Positions 1 to 10,828 of a DNA stretch of 64,000 nt are shown piece after piece (position 1 is the first letter of the stretch; the number at the start of each line of letters is the position of its first letter). A program made the translations under genes and the position numbers. This DNA comes from Tenrec ecaudatus. Its lineage: Eukaryota > Chordata > Mammalia > Afrosoricida > Tenrecidae. Location: NCBI RefSeq assembly GCF_050624435.1, contig NC_134537.1:18658584-18722583 (forward strand). The letters are read 5' to 3'. A model generated the notes under the pieces. It did no database searches. It was not told where the DNA came from and saw only the letters and a program-made list of their open reading frames with translations.

Positions 1-676
1 CTATGTAACCTGGACACTGGTGATCTGGGTATGGAGTTTCATAGTAAATGCCATTCAGTAGTTACTGAAATTTCCAACCCAGGCCTTCACAGATGTGTCT
101 AGAATCCATTTGTAAAGCCTACGCATTACAGGCACTGTGTCTCTGTGTGCTGGTGTCTACAGTCTTTCATCTCTCTGGAAACCATGAAGAACAAATACTT
201 TTAACAAGTATTTGTTTTTAAAATATTTACAGTAAAACTATAAAAGTAAAGAAACCCATTTCTCAAAACCTCACATCTCTTTACTTTATGGCCACATCAC
301 ATTTGTGTGCACTTCAATTTGAAAATAGGTCAACCAAATGAAATGTAATATTTGTGGAGAAACGTGTATACGAGGTTTATAGGTTTGAAACGTGCTGAAG
401 AGAAAAGGAGGTTGCCTCGAATACGTAATGGTGGAATCATGCTCTCACACAGAACACTCAGGGGTGTGCTGAGCAAACCTTCACGGGAAGTAGACTCAAT
501 GTGGTTAGCAGAGCATGGCCTCCACCACAGCACCAGCAGGCCATGCTAAAGACGACTGAAGACATGGACAACCAAAGGTTGAATTCTGGATTTGATCTTT
601 TTCTTATAAAGAGGACCAGGGTGACATTTGGTGAAAACCGAATGAGATCGGAGATTGGAGAACTGTAAGGTGTCAG
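1..676. other. Unassigned non-coding stretch
   Basis: I recognise no gene or repeat family here. Short overlapping open frames on both strands (about 330-549) have no domain signature and look like chance frames. The base composition is ordinary AT-rich mammalian DNA. Confidence 0.5.
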
Positions 677-851
677 GGAGTATCAGTGGTGCCACAGTAT
701 TTAAGTGCTTGACTGCTAACCTAAGGGTCAGTGGTTTGAATCCATGAGCCACTCCGAAGAAGAAAGGTGTCCTGGTCTCCTTCAGCAAAGACATAGCTTT
801 GAAAACCCTCTTGGATGGCTCTACTCTGTCCTGTAGATTCACCGAGCCAAA
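677..851 (+). repeat. AfroSINE-like SINE
   Basis: The stretch begins with a tRNA-like head (a 'gtggtgccacagt' box, then 'taagtgcttgactgctaacc' and a 'ggtttgaatcc' B-box-like motif). It continues with the typical body, 'gaaaaccctc' followed by 'ctactctgtcctgtag'. This order (A-box region, B-box region, 'aaaccc', 'tctgtcct') matches the AfroSINE family of afrotherian mammals. It is diverged and has no clear poly-A tail. Confidence 0.8.
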
Positions 852-1149
852 ATACACTCATCAGCAATTTGTTTAATGTGTCTGTACTAATATCCCATTT
901 GGATGAATTTCATGTCATCCTGTGGAAGAATATCATTTGAGGGGTGGGAAGACCAATACCCAAGTCTTGTGAGTAAAGGGGCCCTGTGCTTCCAATGCAC
1001 TCTGAAATGATTCTGGAAAATAAAATTTTGTGCTGTACTTGTAAATTTTTTGCAATGTTAAAATAACTTCTAAAATTATTTTTCTTCTTGTTATTGTAAG
1101 ATGTAATTGTAAGGTATGAATTGTATTGTGAGGTATAATCTAGCCAGCT
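852..1149. other. Unassigned spacer
   Basis: AT-rich sequence between a SINE and the 3' end of a reverse-strand RTE copy. I see no gene and no repeat that I can name. Confidence 0.4.
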
Positions 1150-3745
1150 CCAACTTATAGCTATCTACAACTCAACAAAACTCTTCCCAGTATTGTGCCA
1201 TCCTCATAACTGTTTTCATGATGCCTAACAGGGTGCCAATCCATCTCGTACAGGGCCTTCTTTTTTTCCCACGGACCCTCTATTTTACCAAGCATGATGT
1301 CCTCATCCAGGGACTGGTCCCTCCTGATAACAAGTACAAAGCATACGAGCCAAAGTTTCGTCATTCTTGTTTCTAAAGAGCATTCTGGCCCTATTTCTTC
1401 CAAAATGGATAGGTTTGTTCTTCTGGGAGACCATAGTAATTTCAAAATTTGTCTTCAACATCAAATATCAAGTGTATAAATTCCCTTGAGTCTTCCGTAT
1501 TACTTGTCCAGCTTTCACGTGCATAGAAAGAAATAGAAAATACCGTGGCTTGCATCAGGAGCACTGAAGTACTCCAAGTAACATTCTTGCTTTTCCATAC
1601 CTTAAAGAGGTCTTGTGCCACAGATTTGCCCATGCAATATACATCATTTGGCTCTTGACTGCTGCCTCCGTGAACATTAATTGTGGATTCCCATACGATG
1701 AAATCCTGACAACCTTGATGCTTTTCTCCCTTTATCACGATGTTTACAATTAGTCCAGTTGTGGACGTTTGTTGTTATTTTCACATTGAGCTGTAATCCA
1801 GGCTGAAGACAGTAGGACTTGATCTTCATCAATAAGTGCTTCAAGTCCTCCTTGCTTTCAGCAAGCAAGGTTGCGTCATCTACATATCTCAGGCTGTGGA
1901 GAGTCTTCCTCCAATCCTAGTGTCTCTTTCATTTTTATATAGCCCATTTGCCGGATTATCTTCTCTCACCAAAATATGGAATAAGAATGGTGAAAGGCTA
2001 GAGCTCTAACACATAGCTTTCCTGATTTGGACCCATGCAGTTTCCCCTTGTTGTAGTTCTACACCCCTCTTTGTCTGTGTAGAGGATCCACATGAACCTT
2101 TAGTACCCTTGGTTCTGGTCACACTTTACCTTTTGAAATGGTTGAAAGTTGGCCAATTCGTTTTGGTACAGTGACACTGTGTCTTACCTCCATCTTCTTT
2201 TGATGATTCCTGCATAGTTCAATATTTCATCCATAGAATCCTTCAATATTGCACATCAAGGCTTGGGTTTTTTTCTTTAGTTCTTTCAGCTGGTGCGGTA
2301 GTTACCTAATCTGATGTTAACTTGAGACTATTAAGAGTGAAGGGGTAGAGCTTAGTCTGTCAATCAGGTCATAGCTTGGGGACCTCATTTGGAAGCACTA
2401 TGGAGATAAATAGCTCACTGGAGGCCAGACCCACACTCTCTCTGATTTGTCTTCCTGCTGTCAAACCACTTGGAGCTATGCTGATGGAGCCAGGGCCCTA
2501 GAGCTGGAGGAGTCACTTGGAGACCCCTGCCAGTGCGGAGATGCTTCTACCACCAATGGATCCACAAGACTTTCTACCCACTGGCCTGTGATCTTCCTCC
2601 ATTAAGCATCACTGCATGTGTTGTGCGAGTCTGAAAAGGAATTTATGGACTGGCATGGGGCATATGGGCTAATATCAGACTTATGAACTTGAACTGACTG
2701 GGCTGGCATGTGTTCTTAATGTGCACTTACTCTTTGATATAAAGTTCTCTATTACACATAAGTGTCTATGAATTTGTTTCTCTAGTCATCCCACACTAAC
2801 ACAGCTGAAGAAATGCTGAGCACATACTCCCTTTTGGGGCATAAAGCTTCCTAACTCTAGGTCTTTGCACATTGCATTATGACGCTTTACTCTGTCTTCT
2901 CAAACTGTTTTTGAAATGTTCTGTTCAGTCCTTTTACTTCAACATTTCTTCCATTTGTTTTATCTGCTCTCTGTTCAAGATCAAGTTTCAGAGTCTCTTC
3001 TGATATCCACTTTGATTTCTCTTTCTTGACCTGTTAGTGACCTTCTTACTTTCTACATTCATGATGTTCTTGATGTCATCCTACAGTTCAATGTCAATGT
3101 TGAATGGGTCAAATATTCTTGAGGTGTTCCCTAAATTCAGGTGCGATCATTTCAAGGTCCTATTTTGGCACTTGTGTACTTCCTTTGATTTTCTTTATCT
3201 TCAACCTAAACGTTCATATGAGCAATTGACAGCTTGCTCCACAGTTAACCCCTGGCTGAATTTTGGCTGATGGTTCTGATCTTCTCCATCATTTCTTTCC
3301 ACAGGAAATTGTATTCACGTGTATTTTATTTGGCAAGGTTCACATGGACAGTCTTTGTATATGTTGTTAAAAATATGTATTTGCAAATAAGTCATTGATG
3401 TTGTAAAATGTTAGCATATGATCTCAGTTTAAGTTCAATCAGCCATGTCATATTTCTTAACTACTAATTCCCTTTCCTCTTTGTTTCCAACTTTCACATT
3501 CCAAGTGCTAGTATTTATCAATGAATCTCGATTGCATGCTTGATCAATTTTACACGGAAGAACATGGCAGATGTTAAAATTTCTCCATCACTATCTTTAG
3601 TGGTTGATCTGTAAGTCTGGATACTAGTTGAATTAACTAAATTTCCTTGTAGGCATATATATTTTATCCCATCACAGACAGCACTGGACTTCAAGACAGA
3701 TCTTCAAAGACAGATCTTCTTGATGATGAATGCAAAGGGCATTAC
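1150..3745 (-). mobile_element. RTE (BovB-like) non-LTR retrotransposon, degraded, split by an LTR
   Basis: Read on the reverse strand, this is a long RTE-clade copy. Its 3' part lies at 1150-2293 and its 5' part at 2804-3745, separated by an LTR inserted at 2294-2803. The reverse transcriptase active site can be read as YVDD followed by ATLLA on the complement of about 1869-1886. The block at 3037-3745 pairs with the endonuclease-to-linker part of the second copy at 10.5-11.0 kb. Stops and frame breaks are frequent, so it encodes no working protein. RTE elements carry an apurinic endonuclease and a reverse transcriptase in one frame; here both are fossil. The left end lacks the final 3' tail found on other fragments in the window. 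Confidence 0.8.
2294..2803 (+). mobile_element. Solo LTR, ERVL/MLT2-related family (copy a)
   Basis: It starts TGCGGTAGTTACC and ends CACACTAACACA, so it has TG...CA ends. The flanks GCTGG (2289-2293) and GCTGA (2804-2808) form a near-perfect 5-bp target duplication, the length used by ERVL-type elements. The pattern of a 'gttaacttgagac' head, a 'caatcaggtcatagct' box and a 'tttctctagtc' tail recurs in copies b to g of this window and parallels MLT2 LTRs. There is no internal gag or pol, so it is a solo LTR. It sits inside an RTE copy and is therefore younger than that copy. Confidence 0.75.
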
Positions 3746-3974
3746 TGGTGTTAAAACTAGGCGTGGGGTTACCTTGGCTCAGCCAGGATTCTCAGTAGTT
3801 TGGCAAGTGATACCTCTGCCATGATTTGGTCTAACATAAGGGACATAACTCCGTGATGGAATCTGTCGTTCACAGCAAAGCAACTGTCAGAGGGTGAGGG
3901 AGGAGTGCCCTCTCATTACTCAGACCACAGTTCTGCTACAATTGAAAGGAAGTTTCCTTGGGTGTGTGGTCTAC
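3746..3974. other. Unassigned spacer
   Basis: Sequence upstream (on the reverse strand) of the RTE copy. It may be RTE 5' region, but I cannot align it confidently with the other copies. Confidence 0.3.
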
Positions 3975-4027
3975 TTGGGTTGGAGGCTGCTGATCCCGAC
4001 CCAATGCATAACCACTGTGCCATGCCC
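3975..4027 (-). repeat. tRNA-like SINE head fragment
   Basis: The segment 'ctgctgatcccgacccaatg' followed by 'cataaccactgtgccatgcc' is the reverse complement of an AfroSINE head (B-box to A-box). The body of the SINE is absent or too diverged to call. Confidence 0.45.
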
Positions 4028-4529
4028 CCCCCCAAGTACTAGAAATGATACGTAAATAAAAGATAAAATATAATAAATAAGAGAAATAGAAAGGTTGTAG
4101 AGAAATTCTAGAGAGAAGGAAATACCACCTGGGGGTGGGTAGGTGGGTAGAGAAACATAAGCTGTAGGGTTCTCTGAAACAAATGGGGGCACTTTGACCC
4201 TAGCGAGGAGATACAAAAGGAAGAAGCAGCAGGACAGGGGCAGTAAGAAAGTGGAGAAAGGAACATGGTAGACAAGGGGAGAGGAGCGTGCGGCCAGCGA
4301 TTGCTTCTCATCACTGATCAGATTTCCCAAAATGATACAACTCGTTTTGGGAAATGACTTCAGATGTCAGCAAGCAGTGCGAGCTCGCTCTAGGGTAAAG
4401 GAGATTGGAGTACAACATCAACTGACGTGAGCATGAAATCTTCTGAGAGCATGAGAATTCTAAGGAAGAGTGTCCACTGAGAGAAGGAAGGGGTCAGGGG
4501 CCAAAGGCAGAACTTAGGGAAGCACTATT
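4028..4529. other. Purine-rich unassigned stretch
   Basis: A G+A-rich run on the plus strand. Open frames of 119 and 68 codons on the opposite strand (3971-4330) come from this skewed composition (proline, serine and leucine rich) and show no family signature. A 'gggaaat' motif recurs on both sides of 4325-4355, forming a short inverted repeat. Confidence 0.4.
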
Positions 4530-4537
4530 CTTTAGGG

Positions 4538-5268
4538 CAGTGGTTCTCAACCTGTGGGTCGCTACCCCTTTGTGGGTCAAATGACCCTTTTAGAGGGATC
4601 ACCAGATTCCTAACAGTAGCAAAATGACAGTGATGAAGTAGCAATGAAAACAGTTTTATGTGCTTCCTCCCCCCAACTACCATGATCCGAATTCTACCTT
4701 GCAGGGCTGGATAGGACAGAGGCTGTACACTGGTACATATGAGGGTTGGAGGTACAGGGAATCCAGGGTGGATGATACCTTCAGGACCAGGGGTGTGAGG
4801 GACGATGCTGGGAGAGTGGAGGGTGAGTGGGTTGGAAAGGGGGAACTGATTACAAGGATCCACATGTGACCTCTTCCCTGGGAGAGTGACAGCAGAGAAG
4901 GGGGGAAGGGAGACTCCGGATAGAGTAAGATAAGACAAAATAACGATGTATAAATTACCAAGGGCATATGAGGGAGGGGAGAATGGGGAGGGAGGGGGAA
5001 AAAAAAAAGAGGACCTGATGCAAGGGGCTTAAGTGGAGAGCAAATGCCTTGAGAATGATTGGGGCAGGGAATGTATGGATGTGCTTTATACAATTGATGT
5101 ATGTATATGTATGGATGGTGATAAGAGTTGTATGAGCCCCAATAAATTGTTAAAATAAAAATAAATTAAAAAAAAAAGAAAAAGAAAACAGTTTTATGGT
5201 TGGGGGGTCACCACAACATTAGGGACTGTATGAAAGGGTGACAGCATTAGGAAGGTGGAGAACCACTG
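4538..5268. mobile_element. SPIN/URR1-like hAT miniature element, split by an L1 tail
   Basis: The ends are inverted repeats: CAGTGGTTCTCAACCT at 4538 and its complement, ending AACCACTG, at 5268. The 8-bp flanks CTTTAGGG (4530-4537) and ATTTAGGG (5269-5276) match at 7 of 8 sites, as expected for hAT insertion. With the inserted L1 removed, the element is about 193 bp and has no coding capacity. Body motifs such as 'gggtcgctacccctttg' and 'ggggtcaccacaacatt' are those of the SPIN/URR1 miniature family. That family is known from tenrec, bats, bushbaby, opossum and murine rodents and is inferred to have moved horizontally. Family assignment is from recognition, not alignment. Confidence 0.8.
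4661..5183 (+). mobile_element. L1 3'-end insertion, 5' truncated (copy a)
   Basis: A perfect 15-bp target duplication GAAAACAGTTTTATG flanks it (4646-4660 and 5184-5198). It ends in an A-rich tail after 'gagccccaataaattg', the common 3' end of the long L1 3' UTR family found throughout this window. Only about the last 0.5 kb of the element was copied. It lies inside the SPIN-like hAT element and so post-dates it. Reverse-strand open frames through this block (4525-5093) are antisense artefacts. Confidence 0.85.
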
Positions 5269-5964
5269 ATTTAGGGAAGAGGAAAAAAAGAAAGAAGAGC
5301 TAGGCCAGTGAGAGGAAAATGATAGTCGGGGAGGGCATTCAGAGGTGAATGAGTCAGCCAAGTTCTAGGTGAGAGCAAAGTGAGTCACTGGGTTCTGGGA
5401 AAGAAGGCAGCGAGCTTGGGGAAAAGTCCTAGCTGTGAATTGGCCTCTGTTTACGGATAAGACAGTAGAATGGAAGCTGCCTTTCAGTGAATTCAGTCCG
5501 AGGGGAGGGAGTGTCTGGGTGAAGGAGGCAGGACTTGGAGATCCTTCTTGGGGGGACTTCAACAGAAAAGGCAGATTTGTCGGGAAACAACTGAGATGTC
5601 TGTTTCCAATTCCTCTTGTGCAGACCTCTGCAAAACCAGCAGGAGGAAACCAGCCATGTCCCCATGGTCTTGGGTTTTGCAGCATTTGCAAATGAAGGGT
5701 ACTTAAATATAGTTAATCCAGACTTCTGCGCCTACTCAGGCTGCTGAACAATTTCCCTGGTGAGCAAGCCACTCCAGGACCCACTTCAGGGACCTGGATT
5801 AGACTTTGAGCAGATGTAATATGTGGTTCAGAGCCAGTGCCAATGATGGTTATTAGTGACATTCCCAGATTTGTTCCTGGAACTGACTCCCCTGGTATTA
5901 TCAACACCAGTTGTGAATGTTTTCTGACACTTGGCAAAGGGAAACCATGAGTGATGTGGTTATT
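5269..5964. other. Unassigned stretch
   Basis: Contains overlapping frames of 78-108 codons on both strands (5365-5695) with no recognisable domain, initiation context or splice structure. I see no repeat that I can name. Confidence 0.4.
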
Positions 5965-6110
5965 AGGAACCATTGAGTGGGTTTCGATCCGTCCTGGCCT
6001 TCTGTACAATGGAACAAAACAATACTCACTCTTGCACCATTCTCACAATGTCAGTTACATTCGAGCCCATGGTTCTTGCCAGTACGTCAATCCATCTCCT
6101 CAAAGTTCTT
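5965..6110 (-). mobile_element. RTE 3'-end fragment
   Basis: The motifs 'tgtacaatggaacaaaa', 'cttgcaccattctcacaat', 'gagcccatggttcttgcc' and 'gtcaatccatctc' follow the same order as in the RTE 3' ends at 51.7, 57.0 and 9.2 kb. It is non-coding and diverged. Confidence 0.65.
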
Positions 6111-7004
6111 ACCAGGGGTAGTGAAGGAGCAACATTTTGAAATACACAGAGCCAGATCAGTGTGTTGCAAGTTCTGATAATATTGAGCAGTGTAAAATTG
6201 AAGCAAAGGACACGATTCTTATGAATGCCTCGTCAAAATGTAAATTGTCTTCAATCAGATAAGACAACCTCAAACCCATCATATAGCAGCTACTGAGAGG
6301 AGGCATCAATGGCACACTGGCTAAAGGGTGCTGTCATTTCAAAGAATACTTAAGATTAGTCACAGCACAAGAACACTTGAAATGTTCCGAAACCTTTCAG
6401 CTCATATGTGAAGAAACTCGATAAGAATTTCCTCAAATTTGAAAAAGAAAATCCTACAGATTTGCACGATATTATCCACCATCTAGGAAGCTAAAACTTT
6501 TCTAAACTATTAAGTAATAAGCAATTATTAAAATCTTGGTTCAACTATGCTAGAAGACAGAACAAACAACTCGTACTTCCTATATATTCATATGACATTA
6601 TAAAGTCCTTCACAAATAAAGATGTCCTCTAAGAGAATTCAGACAAACATCTAGGCAGTTAGTAAACAAAGTATTCTACTGTTTTATGGATCTTGTGACA
6701 TGTTTTATATTTTCCTTTACAAACATTAAAACATTGTTTAAAGCATTCTTTCCTTTGAAAACATTGCTATTTGTGAGTCCCTTCTGAAAATGGAAGAGGG
6801 AGCTATATAGCCTTACTATCATGCAGAATACATTGGAAATTTGGGTGTAGCAGATGCAGTTAGATTAAAATTTGTTATTCTATCATTTAGTCTCCCTTAG
6901 GAGCCATTTACATTTTTCTAGCTTTTAATAATTTCTGTTTTCTCTTCAGTTTTTATGTTTTACTTCATTATTCTTGTTAATTAAAAATATTTTCTGTAAA
7001 TGAA
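6111..7004. other. AT-rich unassigned stretch
   Basis: No gene is visible. The sequence at 6180-6480 has a faint protein-like look on the plus strand but carries stops in all frames, and I could not assign it to a family. Confidence 0.4.
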
Positions 7005-7230
7005 ATCCAGGATAGGTCAATCTGTAGAGACAGCACCCGGATTAATGGTTCCTTGGGAGTCTGGTAAGGGAGGTTGGGGGAAAGGGGGAGCTCATAATGA
7101 TGAATACAAGAATGAAGAAGATGTTCTGAAACTGATTGTGGTGGTGATTGTACAACTCTTCTCAATGTGATTGAACTATTACATTGTATAATATACAAGT
7201 GATATGCCAATGAACTTAAAAACACGATTT
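7005..7230 (+). mobile_element. Old L1 (L1M-type) 3' UTR fragment
   Basis: The order 'agatgttctgaaactgattg', 'tggtggtgattgtacaac', 'tgtgattgaactattacat' is the classic end of old L1M 3' UTRs ('gatgttctggaactag...ggtgatggttgcacaac'). It is a different L1 lineage from the long 3' UTR copies elsewhere in the window. The tail is decayed. Confidence 0.65.
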
Positions 7231-8570
7231 ATTATATTTTTCCTCATTGTCAGCACACATTCACTTTCATGTGTATGTCTACTCCTGATTTTTAATTCAT
7301 GGCTTAAAGAGTGAAGTTGCTCTCCCTTTCAATGATATAAACTTAAAGTTCCATAAAACTTGGAGCTGCCCTGTCTTAACAGTACTTCCAGCCAGAGGCT
7401 TGCTCATGATTGAAGAAAGAGCTGGGATGTTAGCTTTGGGTTTAAATAGGATATTAAATATTTCATTGTAGTGGTTTTTTAGGACAGGAATAAGCTGGGA
7501 GGGACTTTGTGCCCAGAAGGGAAGCCACAGCTGTAAGAGGAGAGATGATCTACAGCACGGATACCACAGTGCACACTGCGTGGGAGTCTGGGTGCAAGTA
7601 GAAAGGAGCGGGTTCAGATAGAATGACACGAACAGCTTTGAAATCAAGTGTAGAGAGAGGGCAGCGACAGAGGGAAGGAAGGAGGGATGGTGAATTAGTG
7701 TGGGGGAGCATGAAGGGAGTTCTCTTCCCGTGGCCTTCATCTTGGAGTCCATGTAGGAGGCCATCATGTCAGACATCAGGAGTGGGTGGTGTTAGGTGTT
7801 CCCAATGTAATAGGTCAGCAGTCACTTCTTTGCAAAATAAAATCGTTAAACAGCAATTGCTAGATCTCTTCTCATTCCCCCGTTTTGCCTAATGGTCCTA
7901 AGACAAGGTGCCCAAAGATCCTGCGACGGGCTTGAGAGTAGCTGTCTGAAATTCAATGGTGGTTTGGGGATGCCCTATGGCCTTTCCTTATTTTTGTGCC
8001 AGAGTGATCAGAAAACAGAGCTACCTGTGGGAGTAATATAAGACCGGCGAGGAGGCTGTCAGTGGGGAACTTGAGTTGTTGCCTAAAGAAATGAAACAAA
8101 GATTTATTGCTACGTGGCAATCCCTCCCCCACCACACACAGGATTGAAGGCATCTTACAAGAATGCACGCAGTGAAATAGAATATTTGAGCCATAAATAA
8201 GAAATCAAGGCTGGCAAGGACATAAAATATAGACGAGAATAGTTCAGATGTGGACTGTCAGAGGTCTTCAAAGAAGGGAAGAGTGGTGATGCGGAAGAAA
8301 ATCGGGGGTTATTTGGAATGTTGGTGCAGGGATGTGCAAGGAGTGGTTCCAATCAGCACACCATAAAGCAAAGCTATTTAACAGAGGAGTAGAGGTTATG
8401 AACTCTGTCTTTATTGCTATTATCGCTGAGTGGCTGATGAGTACATTGACTCCCATGTACCATGGGACCAAATGCTGCTCAGTCCTGTATCATACCCATC
8501 ATAAATAATACATTGGGCCATTGTGAACCATAGGCTTTTTATTGACTGACTGGTTTTTAGAAATGGACCC
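7231..8570. other. Unassigned stretch
   Basis: Several frames of 65-159 codons occur on both strands (7297-7776 on the minus strand is longest). None shows a domain, signal peptide or coding-like codon pattern that I recognise. I see no named repeat. Confidence 0.4.
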
Positions 8571-9013
8571 TGTGGTAGTTACATAATTTCGTGTCCACTT
8601 GATGTGTAGGGATGGAGTCTAGCCTATCAATCGGATCACAGCCCTACGGTGTCTCCTTGTGGGCGTGACCTTCTCATAAAGAGGGTTCTGGGAACCTCCC
8701 TCTCTCTCTGCCTTCACTGTCCTGCTATCAACTCACTTGGAGAGCTGCCAGACCCATCATTGGATTCACGGGACATTGCACCCACGGGCTGGTGATTTTC
8801 CTGCATTCCGCATCATTATATGTGGCTTTGTGAGTCTAAAGAGGAACTTACGGACTTGTATCAGACTTATGCACTAGTACTGGGCATATGGACTTGAGTT
8901 GGACTGGATTGGTATGTTTTTTCGCTATATAATGATCCCTAGATAGCAAGCCCTGTCTTACATGAATACAAGTGTCCCTGGATTTTTTTCTCTAGTCAAC
9001 CCGGCCTAACACA
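8571..9013 (+). mobile_element. Solo LTR, ERVL/MLT2-related family (copy b)
   Basis: It runs from TGTGGTAGTTACATAATTT to GGCCTAACACA. The flanks are a perfect 5-bp target duplication GACCC (8566-8570 and 9014-9018), which fixes the ends of the family. At about 443 bp it is shorter than the other copies and lacks part of the middle. There is no internal retroviral region, so it arose by LTR-LTR recombination or loss of the interior. Confidence 0.8.
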
Positions 9014-9194
9014 GACCCCCTAGGCCCTTCTTGCTAGTGTGTCTTCATCTGGAAGTTCCATTGAAATCTGTTCAGCACCTCAGCAACACACACATAAGCC
9101 TCCAGTAACACATGGGTGTTGTTCATTGGCCGGGGGTCAGACCAAGTTCTGCAGGGTGTGTGGGGGGCAAAGATTCTCTAGTTGATCCACCACT

Positions 9195-9335
9195 GCCTGC
9201 GGTGCTGTTGATTTTGTGTGACTCATAGAGACCCTGTGCACAACACAATGAAACACTGCCCAGACTTGTGCCATCTTTACAATTATTCCTATGGGTGAGC
9301 CCATTGTTACAACCATTGTGTCACTCTATCTGGCC
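9195..9335 (-). mobile_element. RTE 3'-end fragment
   Basis: The segment reads 'tgtgactcatagagaccctg', 'caacacaatgaaacactgcc', 'cttgtgccatctttacaatt', 'gagcccattgttacaacca'. This is the reverse complement of the RTE 3' terminus, the part also shared with the ends of AfroSINEs. Confidence 0.7.
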
Positions 9336-10059
9336 AGGCATGGGAACGAGCTGATGTAATGGGTGAAGACTCATCCCTGACATGCATTGAGGGTCAAAGG
9401 CTAATGACTGTGTAACAGAGTCAGTTCTAAACAATGTCTTATAAATAATGACTCTTCCCAAATACTCCATCCAGTAATAAGAACTTACTGACAGGCAGTG
9501 TAAGTATCTCTATGACCTGCAGAGTTGTCACTCATCGCTGAAGGACCAGTAAAAACTGTAAACCAAACATGTCTGAACTGGAAATGAATGTTCCAAAGAG
9601 GAGAGTTGGAGGGAAAGCCAGGTGGATTATTTCAGCTCCTCCTGCCCCCGCTCTCTGGGTTATCATTCAACAGTTAGTAGTATCCATTCACGCAACACTC
9701 AACAGCAAATGGGTATTGATCTTTATCATATGGCAGGCTTAAGGCTAGGCTCCCGGGAGATCATAGTAAGCAAAGCAAGACGAAGCACAATGATGAGTCC
9801 TATGTTCAGAGTGCTTGTTGTTTACGTGGGAAAGAGCCTCACTCAAAAATAATCATATATTCAAATACCTACAGAATTTGACATGCAATATGCAGGAAGG
9901 GGCAAGCATTGTATAAGAGTGGTAAGACCTGAAACAGCATGAAATAAGAATCTGTTTATTAATATAATTGAAGTATAGGAAGGTGGTGTGCTCACAAGAG
10001 CAGCCACGTTAAAAGGATCATGCGTTGGGAAGATGAGGAAGCAGAGCATCTTGGGGGAG
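9336..10059. other. Mostly unassigned; possible old L2 remnant
   Basis: The part around 9690-9960 ('tggcaggcttaaggctaggc', 'atagtaagcaaagcaagacg') resembles an ancient L2/MIR-age element ('gtgccaggcactg...gggataca'), but the match is weak. No gene is seen. Confidence 0.3.
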
Positions 10060-10147
10060 CTGCAAGAACAGAACAGAAGTCATGACAAGGCCTCAGAGTA
10101 AAGCCTGTGGGAGTATAGCCTTTGGGACCATCATCTTCTGATGGGGC

Positions 10148-10828
10148 ATGACTCAAAATAATGGAACACATCAGTTCATAATTGGAACTTGGAATGTACA
10201 AAGTATGAATCTAGGAAAATGGGAAGTCATAAAAAATGAAATGGAACACATAAAGATCAATATTCTAGGCATTAATAAGCTGAAATGGACTGGTATTGAC
10301 CATTCTGAATCAGAAAATCTGAGAGTCTACTCTGCCAGGAATAGCAGATTCAAGAGGAACAGAGTAGCATTCATCATCAAAAAGGACATTTCCAGATCGA
10401 TCTTTAAACACACTACTGTCTGTGCTAGGATAATGCCTATCTGCATACAAGGCGATTCAATCAATACAACTATTATTCAAATGTATGCGTCAACCACTAC
10501 AGCTAGTGATGAAGAAATTGAAGAATTCTACCAACATCTTTAGTGTGAAATTGATCAAACATGCAATCAAGATGCATTGATAATTATTGGTGATTGGAAT
10601 GCAACAGATGTTGGAAATAAAGAAAGGACAGTAGTTGGAAAATATAGTATTGGTGATAGAAATGAAACTGGAGACCCCATGATAGAATTTTTCAAGATCA
10701 ATGAATTGTTCATAGGAAATACCTTTCTCCAACAACACAAGAACCTCTCCAGATGGAATACAAAGCAATCAAATCCACTCCATCTGTGGGAAGAGACGAT
10801 GGAGAAGTTCAATATAGGCAGCTTTTGA
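10148..10828 (+). pseudogene. RTE endonuclease domain, one in-frame stop
   Basis: Two adjoining frames (10148-10543 and 10577-10828) lie in the same phase and are separated by a TAG codon at 10541-10543. Together they give about 226 codons of exonuclease-endonuclease-phosphatase fold. The visible motifs in order are WNVQS, LGINKLKWTG, the AFIIKKDI strand, IQMYASTT, and GDWNATDVGN with the late NTFLQQHKN segment. The catalytic glutamate expected in the second motif is replaced by asparagine. It is the longest open stretch of recognisable protein in the window. It is a transposon fossil, not a host gene. Confidence 0.8.

Noticed and set aside
672..851. Genuine tRNA gene from the A-box/B-box-like motifs in SINE heads
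   Set aside because: No cloverleaf can be folded; the motifs belong to the tRNA-derived head of AfroSINEs, which recur many times.
2294..2803. hAT or other DNA transposon explanation for the LTR-like family
   Set aside because: The ends are TG...CA, not hAT-like, and the best target duplication is 5 bp rather than 8 bp. An ERVL-type LTR fits better.
4525..5093. Two overlapping reverse frames of 137-138 codons
   Set aside because: They run through the L1 tail and SPIN-like element on the antisense side.
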